Assembly: GCA_905331475.1 (NCBI GenBank)
Contig: CAJNYU010001264.1
Coordinates: forward strand, 1-64,000
Origin: Rotaria socialis
Lineage: Eukaryota > Rotifera > Eurotatoria > Philodinida > Philodinidae
Length of the DNA stretch: 64,000 nucleotides
Reading direction: 5' to 3'
Position 1 is the stretch's first letter. Every line of letters begins with the position of its first letter. Both the position numbers and the translations under genes were made by a program. This document shows, in pieces, positions 23,377 through 34,087 of the stretch. The notes under the pieces were generated by a model that was given only the letters and a program-made list of their open reading frames with translations, was not told where the DNA came from and did not search any database.

Positions 23377-24869
23377 TGTCGATATAAAGCAAATTAGCTA
23401 ACACCTATTTGAGCTATTCTAAATAGTAAAAGAATAAATTTTAAATAATCCCACATCATGCTGGACTTTAAACAAGGATACAATCATCTATTTGAGAATA
23501 TCACACTACTAACATGTTATTCAACTGTCAACAACTATATCATTTATATTCATTGATACACTCCTATGTGGTTAGATATTTTTCTATCTATTTTAAAGGA
23601 TAAAATAATCAGTACAACATCATATATGGCAAAATTAAATAGCCAAGAATGAGCATATAACTAATGAAGATATTTTTATGGTTTTGGCGCTGCACTTCTT
23701 AGTAACTGTAACGATACACCGAAGATACATAAATAGCTAAATTATCGTCATGTTCATATATTTCATATTTCTAGAGTGTAACTACTTCATAGATAATGTA
23801 TGCATGTGTATCTCAGAGGGAAAGACAATCAAGATAGATAAAGGAAGTAAAACAATAGTAATAAGACAGAGAGGAAATGATGACCAATAGGAGCTAATGC
23901 CTATATTAACATGATTTATTTATTCGAATATGATTGTAGTTCCATTAAAATTAGATTTGATAACAATAGGGAAAAAATGATTTTTCATATAGTCAATGAA
24001 TGTTCCGCCATTAGTGACCAGCGGAGTCGTATTTTTCGATTCCGATTCCAACTCCAGAAAACTTCGAAATTTTTTCTTAACTTGGCGACACTTGATTAAT
24101 ATCAAATGTTCGGTATCCTAAAAGGATAAATAAATAAGCGAATTAGGAGAAAATGAACAACGTATATTGTATTAGGATTTCTTTATTTCTTTGGTTTTTG
24201 TTCCAAATCAATTAATATTACGAGTAAGAAAGTTTCGACAAGAAATGAACTTGAAAAATTAATTAAAGATAATGCTACATCAATAAAATTTGTCGAGAAG
24301 AAGAAAACATCAAAATCAAGCAAACAATGGTGTTTTTTTAATGTTATTTTGTCAATTTTTGCTAGAGATGTGCCCATGTGGGAGGGGCGGAGGCAGAAGG
24401 ATCCTGATCCTCAGCTTTGAAACGTAGCGACTTTCAATAGAAAAATTCCTGTAGAGGTTTCGTTTTAAAATCTGAATGTTACAAGTTTGTCCTGATAGGG
24501 GGGCCCAGGGATCGATAATATCACTACCACAGCTTCCCCTTCGACATATCCCTAATTTTTGTACTAGTATAACTCAGAGATTAACTCTTAAAAATAATTT
24601 CTTGCGATCGGTACTAGTACAAATTCGTTAGAACCTGAATTGAAAATCGGAGTTTCGTTCAGTTTTTATTCGGACTCCGATGCAGTACACTATCCACCAT
24701 GGGCTAATTCACATTTAGCAACCTTGAAACGAAGAAACCTTCAGATTCAATCTTCTCGAGTCTATGGGGTTTTAGTCAAGTAGATTTCAAGAAGTTCTCG
24801 CCTATATTAACAATTTTGTACGAAAATATTAACCGATGATAGTCTGAAAAAATTGTATAACATTCAGCC

Positions 24870-25051
24870 CAGGGACGGCGCAAACGGGGGGTTGGGAGGG
24901 TTCGGTTCTCCAACTTTGGAAATTTTTGTTTCAATTTTACTCCGATTTGAAGAAAATAGAAGAGATATTTATTGATTTCCTCCGATTTTTGAAAAAAACC
25001 TTCCGTTTTCAAGTAACCCCCCTACACTTTTATTACTTCGCGCCGTCCCTG
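24870..25051. mobile_element. hAT-type MITE with 8-bp target-site duplication
   Basis: 182 bp bounded by a perfect 12-bp terminal inverted repeat, CAGGGACGGCGC / GCGCCGTCCCTG. ATTCAGCC occurs directly on both sides (24862-24869 and 25052-25059). The CAGGG-type ends and 8-bp duplication match hAT transposons. The interior has no transposase. The intact duplication suggests a fairly recent insertion. Confidence 0.9.
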
Positions 25052-25262
25052 ATTCAGCCCCTGCAATCTGTGCGAAATATAAAATAAAAATAGAATATAA
25101 CCTATTTGGTTAATGATAGGGACATAAAAGTAGTCCACACTAGAAGTGTAAAACGGAAATAGTTCATGCATCGTAAACAAAACGTTACACAAATAAGGTT
25201 TTTAATCAGAAAATCAACAAGGCTGAAGAAAAATGTCTTTGCTATCTTAGTGTTACCTAGAC

Positions 25263-25949
25263 AAACATCTTGTAAGGATGATCTTGGCCAAGATACAAGG
25301 TACATATATGTTAACAGATCTTGGAAATTTGGTACAAGATAACTGGATTATCTTGTGCCCAAGATCTGATTACAGATCTTACGTAAGAATCCATAAGATC
25401 TTGGTTGCACATTAAGATAAAACCTGTTATATGTGTTATGATTTGCGACACATTTTTTACGCATTCCGAGAGCATGGTTCGAATCTATCATACAGCGAAG
25501 TTTTTACTCTTTTCTTTAAAAGCATGTTTTGATATTTTTTCAATTTATTTTAATTTTAATTATTCCTGTCTCGAATAACTCAAGCAAGTCAGATGTTGGG
25601 ATCGGACTGACTTTAAGTTGGTCTGATATTCGTCAGACCAATTTAGGGTAGTCATCTCTCGATCATCAATCGAGATCAGCATTCTCTCGAATAATCAATA
25701 ATCGAAAAATAGTTTAGGAAAAAACTTTGAAAAATGATGTGTCGCATGGTCAATCATGTTGCTTATACTCATCTATGTATGCATAAAAAGACGACCAATG
25801 ACTAGATAGCCTATGTAAATACACTACTAATAATGTAGCTTTCTGTTTCGCTCAAGATCTTAGGTACAGATTTATCTGATACAGTCAAGATATGTACATA
25901 CAAATTATCTTTCCACGATCTTGGTAAGATCTTGCTTACAAGATATTCG
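25263..25949. mobile_element. Inverted-end element with iterated AAGATCTTG palindromes
   Basis: The left end (ATCTTGTAAGGATGATCTTG) and right end, read on the complement (ATCTTGTAAGCAAGATCTTA), are inverted copies. Both 100-150-bp terminal zones contain many AAGATCTT/CAAGAT palindromes, while the middle is unique AT-rich sequence. No transposase visible; boundaries approximate. Confidence 0.5.
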
Positions 25950-26471
25950 ACTAGTAGTAGACGAATCTATTGAAGTAAAATTGTATGATCAGTACATACG
26001 GAGTCAATATGTTGATTTAGTTGTGTATTTTTTTAAGTAGAAAAAACAACAGCTGTAACTAACAAGCCAGTATTTTTTAAAATTTTTCTCTCACTCTATT
26101 GTTTTTTCGGTGTAGCATAATAAGCACGTCTTTTCATCACCTTGCTCGCACATGGCTTCGAGAAACCAAAATAATGATAAAATAAGTGTATCATTCATCG
26201 TATGAATGAGTAATTCAGGAATGAGTCAGAAGATAAAGCAAGAGTACCTGAAGTGGAAGAGAAACGATGAGGAAAATGGGTCCCTGTTAAGTTTCTTCAT
26301 AGTGCATGAATGCTAAAAATTTTAAAATAATGTAGTATCCAGGCTTTTCTTTCGAAATTATATTCGTTTTTGTCGAACAATTGTAAACATAAATCTTTTG
26401 GTATAAATTAGAGGCTTCATCAGAAAAAATTGTAGGAGGAGCTAAGTCGTTAGACAAACTATCGTAGAGGG

Positions 26472-26481
26472 NNNNNNNNNN
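26472..26481. other. Assembly gap (10 N)
   Basis: Ten ambiguous bases within G-rich repeat-like sequence; the true gap length is unknown. Confidence 0.99.
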
Positions 26482-27608
26482 TTCTAGGGGAGGCTAAGAC
26501 CTCTGTAGGGGGTGGGGGCTGAGCCCCAAGCCTCCGCCCTCCTGGTTACGCTCCTAGTATAAATACTATTTCAGGAGAAAACATCACTCTAACTTTCATA
26601 AATGGGAAGACTCTGCAGGAAGTGAGCATTGATTTATATTTGCTAGCTAGATTCTCTTAGGAACACTTAATTCTGTTAGTAATTCAAAATTCCTATTCCT
26701 CAATATAATCGCTAAGGTGATGAAAGGTTCGGTGGTTTCGTTTGACTTATTTCTTTTTTTTTGTTCTTACTTATATTCTATTTATAATCAAGGTTGGCAA
26801 ACTGAAGAAGTAGCATTACTGAAAATCTTCATATGGATGTTGTTAGGTTTTAAACTTGTATAACTCAATATATTATAGAAGTAAGATCACTTTACAACTA
26901 CTACTTAGTATCTTTCTTGTTTATCCAAATAGAAGCACACCTACCTATATTGTGATGAATAATATGGCATGTTAGAAATATTCCCAAAAGATACACGCGA
27001 AAATCCTATCGTGCGCTAAGATTATAAAATATCAAACGAATGTTAATATAGAAAAATACCTAGCTATAGAACAGAAAGGAACGCGAAGATCATATTTATA
27101 TTCAATAAACAGTATAATAAAAAAAAATGATATTACTACTTCGCAATGTTTACTGCGCTACTTCACCACTCCAGTTGTTACTAATTTCACATAGAGATAT
27201 AGTGAGCAAACAAATATTATCGTTCATCAAGTCAGAGAGTCTACCAAAGCTGACAAAATTTTTCGAAAACCTATTTAGACCCACAATAAGGAAGAGAAAT
27301 CAAGAAAACGTGGACGCGTTTGGATGACAATCGGAGCTGCCTATTCTAAGCTAAACAGGCCCATTTTTGCCATTCTTGTTCATTTGAACGCGTTTTCAGA
27401 CAAAACACACTTGTAAATGCATAAAAAAAGATAAAAAGTGGTCACGCTTTTCATAGGCGTTATCTGTGATGGGATAAATAATTCTGGCTCTTTAGGATGA
27501 GAAAAAGATTACCCTTTTCTCTCTTTTTTTTAGTGCATTAATATCTGTCTTTTGACTGGGAACGCATTTAAACGCACGCGAAGGAAAATAAATGGAAATC
27601 TTTCGTCC

Positions 27609-27807
27609 TCAGTAGGCAACCTCGATTGCCATCCAAATATATCCACCTTCCATCGATTGCTCTTCCTTTTTTGTGTGTTTAAACGCTTTTTCGAAAACTT
27701 TGATCTGCTTAAATGGTAATGATTGATTGAATGCTTCTATATCGTTAAATCGATGGAAGATGAAGATAGATCCTTTCCGTGTCATTGGCACACTCAATTC
27801 TTGGAAA
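27609..27807 (-). pseudogene. Possible terminal exon of an unidentified gene
   Basis: The open block follows an acceptor-like TTTTAATAG and reads FQELSVPMTRKGSIFIFHRF, then VFEKAFKHTKKEEQSMEGGY, with a stop at 27609. Residue composition looks protein-like rather than compositional. No upstream exon was found as far as the next gene at 28.5 kb, so it may be a relic or the 3' end of a broken gene. Function not recognised. Confidence 0.3.
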
Positions 27808-28496
27808 CTATTAAAACAATACCGTTACTAATCAAAAAAACACTGCAAAATGCATTCTGACTGATGAAAAATCACACATGCAGAGTCTTTTTTTTCGTCT
27901 AATTATGCATTAGTTTTCTATGTGGTACCAACGAGCGGGAAACGAAAACTATCTTTGAATAAATATCAGCTTTACTTCGGTCAATCAAAAGTGTATTGAG
28001 ACTTAGTATTGCGTTTTGTATTTTTGTGGCATTATGTAAATTTGTAACGCTTGTATTTCAGCTATTTTATTATATCTACACGTATCCCAATGCATTAGCA
28101 AGATTGTTAACGCTCAGAGATTGCACCATAGATTGAACACTGCCAGTTGAATCAACCGAGAAAGAAACGTAAAATCTATTTTCTGATTTATATTTATTAA
28201 ACTAAATTTTAGTAGTTTTATGAATCTCGATGGATGCTACAGACATTTTCTTTGACTATTCATTTATCAGCGTTTATCATGAAATGCAAACAAATTCTTT
28301 GCAGTCCAATGATAGAAGAGATTTTATGAACTTCTCAAATTTGTACTAATTGCTTTCCTGAACAACTTTTTCATTTATTTTCTTCTCTGATACAGTTAGC
28401 TAAATAAAATAATCTTTGTCGGCATTGGATTATAAGAAACAATATAGAAAACAATTGTTAAAATTGCTTGGGTACAATTACAAATCTTCTTGTTTA

Positions 28497-30275
28497 TCAG
28501 TTGAGTTGAGCACGAAAATTAAATCGATCTGGCGGGGCAGCATCACCATTTAGCGTGAAGTCAGTCCATGTACCGTCTTGCTGTATATTATCTGCCCATT
28601 TGAAATCAATAGTAACGGATGATGGTTTAATTCCTAATAATTGACGAGATAACATTAATTCTAGTTCTTTACCTTTCATAGCATACGGGATATCGGCCAC
28701 TTTCCCCCATTCATATGAGTCACTGGCAATATTACGTTCAAGAGATGTTTCTTGAGCAGATGTAACAGCTCTGTTCAATACGAAATCGTAGCCAAGCCAA
28801 CCCGTAGTATAATTAGTATCGACATTAAGAAATAATAGCATCCAATTAGAATCTGTATAGTTTGTAGTTAGATTATTAGTGCGTACATAAAAGTAAATGT
28901 AATCTTCGTTATAACTAACTTTCGTTTCGACAATGTCATTTCTTCCGGTATGATTTACGTAGGGCCCTGCTGTGCCATATCCACGATAATCACGCCATAC
29001 AGGTGTTCCTGGATCTGTTGCAAAACTAGGTTGTACTGGTGTCCAGTCATCAAAATTACCATCAATTTTAATTGAACTTGGTTTAACAGGAATCAATGGT
29101 CGAACACCTTTGTAGCGTCGAACATAATCGACTAATTGATAGTAATAATTATCACCATGACCTTCCATCATGGGTTCAATATCTCGACTAAATTCTTGTA
29201 TAAATTCATCAACGAAAATAACTGGTGGCGATTCCCATCGACTCCATGCATCATACTTTCCTGCTGTCCATTCATTCCAGCCAGTAACAAAAATAAAAAG
29301 AGGATCAATGTCTAATGCACGCTCCCATTGTTCGGCAAAATTAAATCCCCAATTAACTGCATCAGTTTGGTTATCCATAGAATTGTTATGATAGCTTCGA
29401 CCAAAAGCACCTGGCCAACTCATTGGTGCAGTGCTATTATATTGTAATGTATTATAATTCTGAGCAACACCTACAGCTACTTCTTCTTTTTCTCCATCAC
29501 TGTTCGGAAAAACATGTTGTGGATATATTTCAAGCCATGCCCATTGGTCAGGGCCCGTAGGACCTTGATTATAAGGTCCAATATTACGACGCAGCGTAAA
29601 AAATTGACGTATATCATCATCAACATATTCTGGATCAGCTAGCATTAATGGTTTACCTTTCCATCGAAACCATAGATCTGAATATGATCCATTAGCATAC
29701 AAATCCTCATACAACGCACGTACTGTTTTTCTTCCAATATCTCCTGGATTACCAAATGGACAAAGAAAAGCAATATGTGGTGTTCGTCCTCCCTTCTTTC
29801 TAATATCAGTATAGATTGAACAAAGTCTTTGATAACTATCTCGATAGGTTACGGCATTCGAAACATCAAAAATAATGACATCAACACCTGCATTAGCAAT
29901 CATTGAGGCATGCTTACGAAGAATGAAATCATCATCAATAACATAATAACCAAAGAGACTTTCACCCCAATGATGAGACGTGTAAAGTGGTCCCCAATAA
30001 GGACTATTTATATCGTAAAGTGCTTCTGGGTGTGCTTTGAGAATTTTCGATACATCATAAGGTCCATTTGATACTCCATCATTACCTAGTGTTAAAAAAT
30101 AGAAAATGCCAACCGTACGATTAGCACGTGGCGGTCCAACTTGTGTTATATTTGGCAGAGCTCGACCAAGATCATCGACTGCTACCCATGTATCACTTTG
30201 AACATCTTGTTGACTTGAACACAGATAAGGGAAAATAAAAATGTAAAAAACTATCAACAGATATACTCTACTCAT
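28497..30275 (-). CDS. Secreted GH99/GH71-like glycoside hydrolase with CBM9-like C-terminus
   Basis: Intronless. I start at the ATG at 30275 (592 aa) because it opens directly into a signal peptide (MSRVYLLIVFYIFIFPYLCSS); an upstream in-frame ATG at 30305 would add ten residues. The catalytic part spans about residues 40-400. It opens with VGIFYFLTLG and continues through SPYWGPLYTSHHWGESLFGY, ASMIANAGVDVIIFDVSNA and KPLMLADPEYVDD, with FVTGWNEWTAGK late in the domain; the W-N-E-W motif and barrel strands resemble GH99/GH71-like enzymes acting on alpha-glycans. The last ~180 residues (SSIKIDGNFDDWTPVQPS..., YIYFYVRTNNL, WMLLFLNVDTN) match the CBM9/DOMON-like sugar-binding sandwich found on bacterial glycosidases. 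Several N-glycosylation sequons fit secretion. Single exon and bacterial architecture suggest horizontal transfer; the exact GH family is uncertain. Confidence 0.8.
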   Translation of the reverse strand: MSRVYLLIVFYIFIFPYLCSSQQDVQSDTWVAVDDLGRALPNITQVGPPRANRTVGIFYFLTLGNDGVSNGPYDVSKILKAHPEALYDINSPYWGPLYTSHHWGESLFGYYVIDDDFILRKHASMIANAGVDVIIFDVSNAVTYRDSYQRLCSIYTDIRKKGGRTPHIAFLCPFGNPGDIGRKTVRALYEDLYANGSYSDLWFRWKGKPLMLADPEYVDDDIRQFFTLRRNIGPYNQGPTGPDQWAWLEIYPQHVFPNSDGEKEEVAVGVAQNYNTLQYNSTAPMSWPGAFGRSYHNNSMDNQTDAVNWGFNFAEQWERALDIDPLFIFVTGWNEWTAGKYDAWSRWESPPVIFVDEFIQEFSRDIEPMMEGHGDNYYYQLVDYVRRYKGVRPLIPVKPSSIKIDGNFDDWTPVQPSFATDPGTPVWRDYRGYGTAGPYVNHTGRNDIVETKVSYNEDYIYFYVRTNNLTTNYTDSNWMLLFLNVDTNYTTGWLGYDFVLNRAVTSAQETSLERNIASDSYEWGKVADIPYAMKGKELELMLSRQLLGIKPSSVTIDFKWADNIQQDGTWTDFTLNGDAAPPDRFNFRAQLN

Positions 30276-30305
30276 ATTAAGTATAACACGAAGAAAAGGA
30301 GACAA

Positions 30306-31435
30306 AATTATAATATACTACGATTATGAACGAATTTTTATTAGATAAGATAAAGAACATTGTATTATTCGTGTGCTAAAAGATAAGACAAAACAAAAGT
30401 ACGCAATAGTCACTTGTCTGTCTTTTCTATTATTGACTGTGGCATATTATTCGGTAAAGAGAACAAGGAAAAATTCAAATATTTCATGATTCTTGATAAC
30501 AATAAATAATCATCATAGATATCATCCAAGTGAAAAAAAAACTGTCAACGAATGTATTTTAAAGTAATTAAATGCTCGAATTCGTGGATAAAAAAGTCTG
30601 TATATTTTGATTGATGACAAGTATTTTGAGCTAAGATTCACAATGAAGTAACATCCCTTACAAATGTAAGTGTATATCGTTTTATGCATCGTCTTATTCA
30701 GAAATATAAAATATAGGTTGTATAGTTATTTTTAAATTACTTTTTCGAATTCTACTGAAGATATGTTTTATCGAACATAAAGTAAATCATTTCGATTTCG
30801 ATTATTATGTATTTTAGTCTGAGCAAAAATTAAAATTTTTGTTTTGCTCATAGATATCCAAGCAGAAAAACTAATGAAACAAAGCGAACAGTTAGCGAAG
30901 ACTTGAGCACTGAATAAAATTTGAGAAAGTATGAAATACTTGACGGATGAATAAAACCTGGTACTCTATAAATATTTAGATATCTTAATTTAAATCTTTT
31001 GAGAGTTATCAATGTATTAGAACGACGAGCTATACTCCTACTAATGCAAAATGATTACATTACTACGAAATTAACAAATAAATACGATTCAATACTCGAA
31101 AATCGCTTACAAGTGATTAGAATGTTTTTTGAAATATTTAAATCTATTCATTATGTCGCTACTTATTCTCTTCTAAATTTTGACAAAAAATAATTACGAG
31201 TTGTATGTTTTTCATGATTTTGAAATCTGAGAAAGCTTGGACAGATTCCTTTCAAAATCTTGAATGCATATTTATTAGATACGATACAAATATAAAAAAT
31301 CGAAATATATTTTAAATTTTGTCAATACGATCATTCGTACAATATATTCCAGTCACGAGGGAACGATTTCACAGGTGAGAGCGTTCCCTCGTCAGTTAGT
31401 ATTTAGAGTCAATTTAAGTAAGTCAAAAAACATTT
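30306..31435. other. Intergenic, includes a short perfect hairpin
   Basis: AT-rich spacer between two minus-strand secreted-protein genes. The only structure seen is the 31355-31392 hairpin, listed separately. Confidence 0.6.
31355..31392. repeat. 11-bp perfect stem hairpin 44 nt after the carbonic-anhydrase-like stop codon
   Basis: ACGAGGGAACG at 31355-31365 and CGTTCCCTCGT at 31382-31392 pair perfectly around a 16-nt loop, in otherwise AT-rich DNA. It would sit in the 3' UTR of the upstream minus-strand gene. It could be an RNA stem-loop or the footprint of a tiny inverted-repeat element. Confidence 0.6.
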
Positions 31436-32218
31436 CTATGAGTTGTTCCATGAAGTTGAGAAAAAGCTACGTCGAACAGTACGAGCATTGATCGATTGCA
31501 TCACCCGATAGTTACTTGTGATGATATTTTTGCGAAAGTGATTCGATGAGGTATCTTTTACGTGCATGTTACTCGAAACTAGTATCCAAATAGCATCTTC
31601 TGTTAATGGTTCTGTTGTGAAACTACCCATATAGTGAATGAATCGATCATGCTTTTCTTTTATTAATGATGACAAGCCGCTTGCTATTGTAATATTAGTG
31701 TTGTTAGCGAATTTCTGTATAACATAGTCCCAACCATTTGTCTCATCATTATTCTCTTGTGATTGAGAATCGGCTAGTTTAAAGAAGTATGCAAAAACCG
31801 CTGTTTCATTTGTATCTAAATTTTTGTGAATGAAATAAGCTTCAGCAATATAATTTACCTTGGAAAATCTATGTTCAGACTTTGACCAATGAAGATCTGC
31901 ATTTTGAAATGTAAAGAAGTCTGTAAGACAACCACCACTAACGATCAATGGTTTCGAATTTGTAAGGATGGGCATAATTGAAATGGTTTCACCATTACGA
32001 TTAAATGCACGAAACGCTGTAAATTCACGATCGCCGATTGAAAATAGAAATGATGGATATTCAACATACTTGGTTTCAGAGAGATTGGCCAAGATGGGTG
32101 ATTGAGAATTTCCAGTTGGAATTATCGCTTGTCGATTCTGTCGCAATACAAACGAATGACTCTCAGAAAAAAGAAGAAACATAACAAAAACAGTCACCGA
32201 TGTCATTACAGTGGACAC
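31436..32218 (-). CDS. Secreted alpha-carbonic-anhydrase-related protein, zinc ligands lost
   Basis: Intronless, 260 aa, about the length of a secreted alpha-CA. A signal peptide (SVTVFVMFLLFSESHS) starts the protein. Alpha-CA landmarks: NADLHWSKSEH (106-116) replaces the usual FHFHWG...SEH; AEAYFIHKN (125-133) replaces AELHLVHWN; AVFAYFFKLAD; IHYMGSFTTEPLTEDAIWIL (195 on) replaces GSLTTPPCTEGVxW; SNYRVMQSINARTVR is the C-terminal NYRPxQPLNGR block. Of the three zinc-binding histidines only one is kept (His110, equivalent of His96); the His94 position is Asp108 and the His119 position is Tyr128. The Thr199-like residue remains. It is thus probably not a CO2 hydratase but a CA-related binding protein. 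Four N-glycosylation sequons (such as NLS, NNT, NIT) suit an extracellular role. Lack of introns is notable. Confidence 0.82.
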   Translation of the reverse strand: MSTVMTSVTVFVMFLLFSESHSFVLRQNRQAIIPTGNSQSPILANLSETKYVEYPSFLFSIGDREFTAFRAFNRNGETISIMPILTNSKPLIVSGGCLTDFFTFQNADLHWSKSEHRFSKVNYIAEAYFIHKNLDTNETAVFAYFFKLADSQSQENNDETNGWDYVIQKFANNTNITIASGLSSLIKEKHDRFIHYMGSFTTEPLTEDAIWILVSSNMHVKDTSSNHFRKNIITSNYRVMQSINARTVRRSFFSTSWNNS

Positions 32219-34087
32219 AAATGAGCAATGAATGATTGACCTCTAATTACAATCATTGATTGCAGTTTATATATCATGAGAATTTGTTTGTCTTTTCGGT
32301 ACAAACATATGGTCTGACTAAAGTTTGAATAAAAAATTCAAATGTGTTTGCTTGATTCATGATCAGTATTGTGGTGAAAAAATTAGGGTGCAAGATTACG
32401 CAACATGTCAGTAAGAGAAGAACGTTAATTAAGAAAAAGTACAAAAAGGTCATGCTGCAAAGCCAATTAACACGAGAAGTCAGATTTTTTTCGATCGAGT
32501 CTCAAAATAATATAGTAATATGTTTGCAGTACAAAAATATGCATTTAAAATGTAATGATCAATAACTACAGTCGTTTATGTAACAGAGGACAAGTAGTAA
32601 CATCATGTTTTGTTAACTCTAAAAACATATTTTCAAATTGTTCAAATCAATCGTATCTCACTAGGATGTCTAATGATTGTAAGTGTCTATAGAAAGTTTA
32701 GATCATTTTTTCTTTTAGATTGTGGCTAAGTTCATATTTATGATTTTCTACTGAAATCAGAATAGCACTTTCAAACAATATTTTAATAGGCTGCAACATA
32801 TCACTGATCATTCTTTGTAACAAAATTCTATCGTAGTGGATAGATCTGAATACATGATTATGTGTAGATTTTGTGCTAATGACGGATAGAAGAGAAAAAC
32901 AGCTGCGCAATGCTTAGAGGACGACTACGATGAAACGAAGCTTTTAGACCTTTTCAAACTCAAAAATAAATAAAGTCACTGAAGCCCCTTAAGCTCCTTC
33001 TGTGTAATCAAGTATAGAGCACTACAAGTCAAACACTGGTAAAAATGTAGAACTTTCAGAAGTTAAAGTAATTTTGTCATCGTAGAATTAAACAAGTTGA
33101 CATATCATGAGTGCACTGTGTATATCTGAAAATTCTATGTTCATATAAGTACGAATGATTTTAAAAATTTTCCAAAGTGCTTCTCAGTAATTAATCGAAT
33201 GCGAATTATAATGGGCTCATTATTAAACATTAGTCATATGAAAACTATTGCATGTAGTTAAACTTCATTGATTTTATGGACTTTTGAATAGAACCATCTT
33301 ATCATAATTTCATGTCTTTCTTTCATTTTAGCTTTTCACAGTTGATCACTTCATCGGTTTCACTTTGCATCAAATCCAATTTCTATTCGTGGCTATTCCT
33401 TGTGAGATAGTTTATTTCTTTTACTCAATTGATGTTTACATATGTCCTTATAATTTCTCCGCGAAAACAATACAAAGGAGGAAGAACTGCACACGTCTGT
33501 TCGACAACAATGAACGAGGCTTATACCTGTTTTAATATTTCATGATTCGTAAACAGAGTCGGAGTACCACACTACTAGACATTCTTTAATTATAATGATG
33601 AGAACTGCAAGCTTGATTATCATAGAAAAGCATCCGAAGTCATCGGTTGATAAGACTTAGTTAGCAATGATCTATTTAAAATACAAATATATTCTATAAA
33701 AACTTAAATTATTTTAAGTGTTTAACTTTGTTTTTCTTTTCAATTCGCTTTCAAACTAATGTGCACATGAATGAGCAAAGCCTATCGGGCATATTTATTT
33801 GTCACTGAAACGAGCACAAAGTTCTGATCTAAAGAATATTGATTCTAACTGTGACTTTTACACGAAAATGTTCGTGTGAAATATTTAGCAGATTATGAAT
33901 TCATTTTTAAGATAAATAATGAACGAAAAGTTTCGGCGTTTTTAACCACAACTGAGCGCCATCTGTTACATTATTCGTGTTCAAATTTCGTGAAATGAGG
34001 GTGTTTCGATGCATGTTAAAATTGGCATGGTATCGAAACTATAGTTTCTAGTCTTCTTGATTGATTTTAAAATTTTAATTATACGTG
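32219..34087. other. Intergenic upstream of LRRC71
   Basis: Divergent spacer between the carbonic-anhydrase-like gene (-) and LRRC71 (+). Only short biased open frames; no RNA gene or repeat recognised. Confidence 0.5.

Larger units (their letters stand above)
23377..28496. other. Repeat-rich intergenic region
   Basis: No supported host gene. Contains a hAT-type MITE (24870-25051), an AAGATCTTG-rich inverted element (25263-25949), an assembly gap and a possible terminal exon at 27609-27807. Next to the gap, 26482-26560 is G-rich then C-rich (GGGGGCTGAGCCCC), typical of repeat ends. Confidence 0.55.

Noticed and set aside
25465-25495. tRNA B-box-like GGTTCGAATC
   Set aside because: No matching A-box or cloverleaf pairing upstream, and it lies inside a repeat element.
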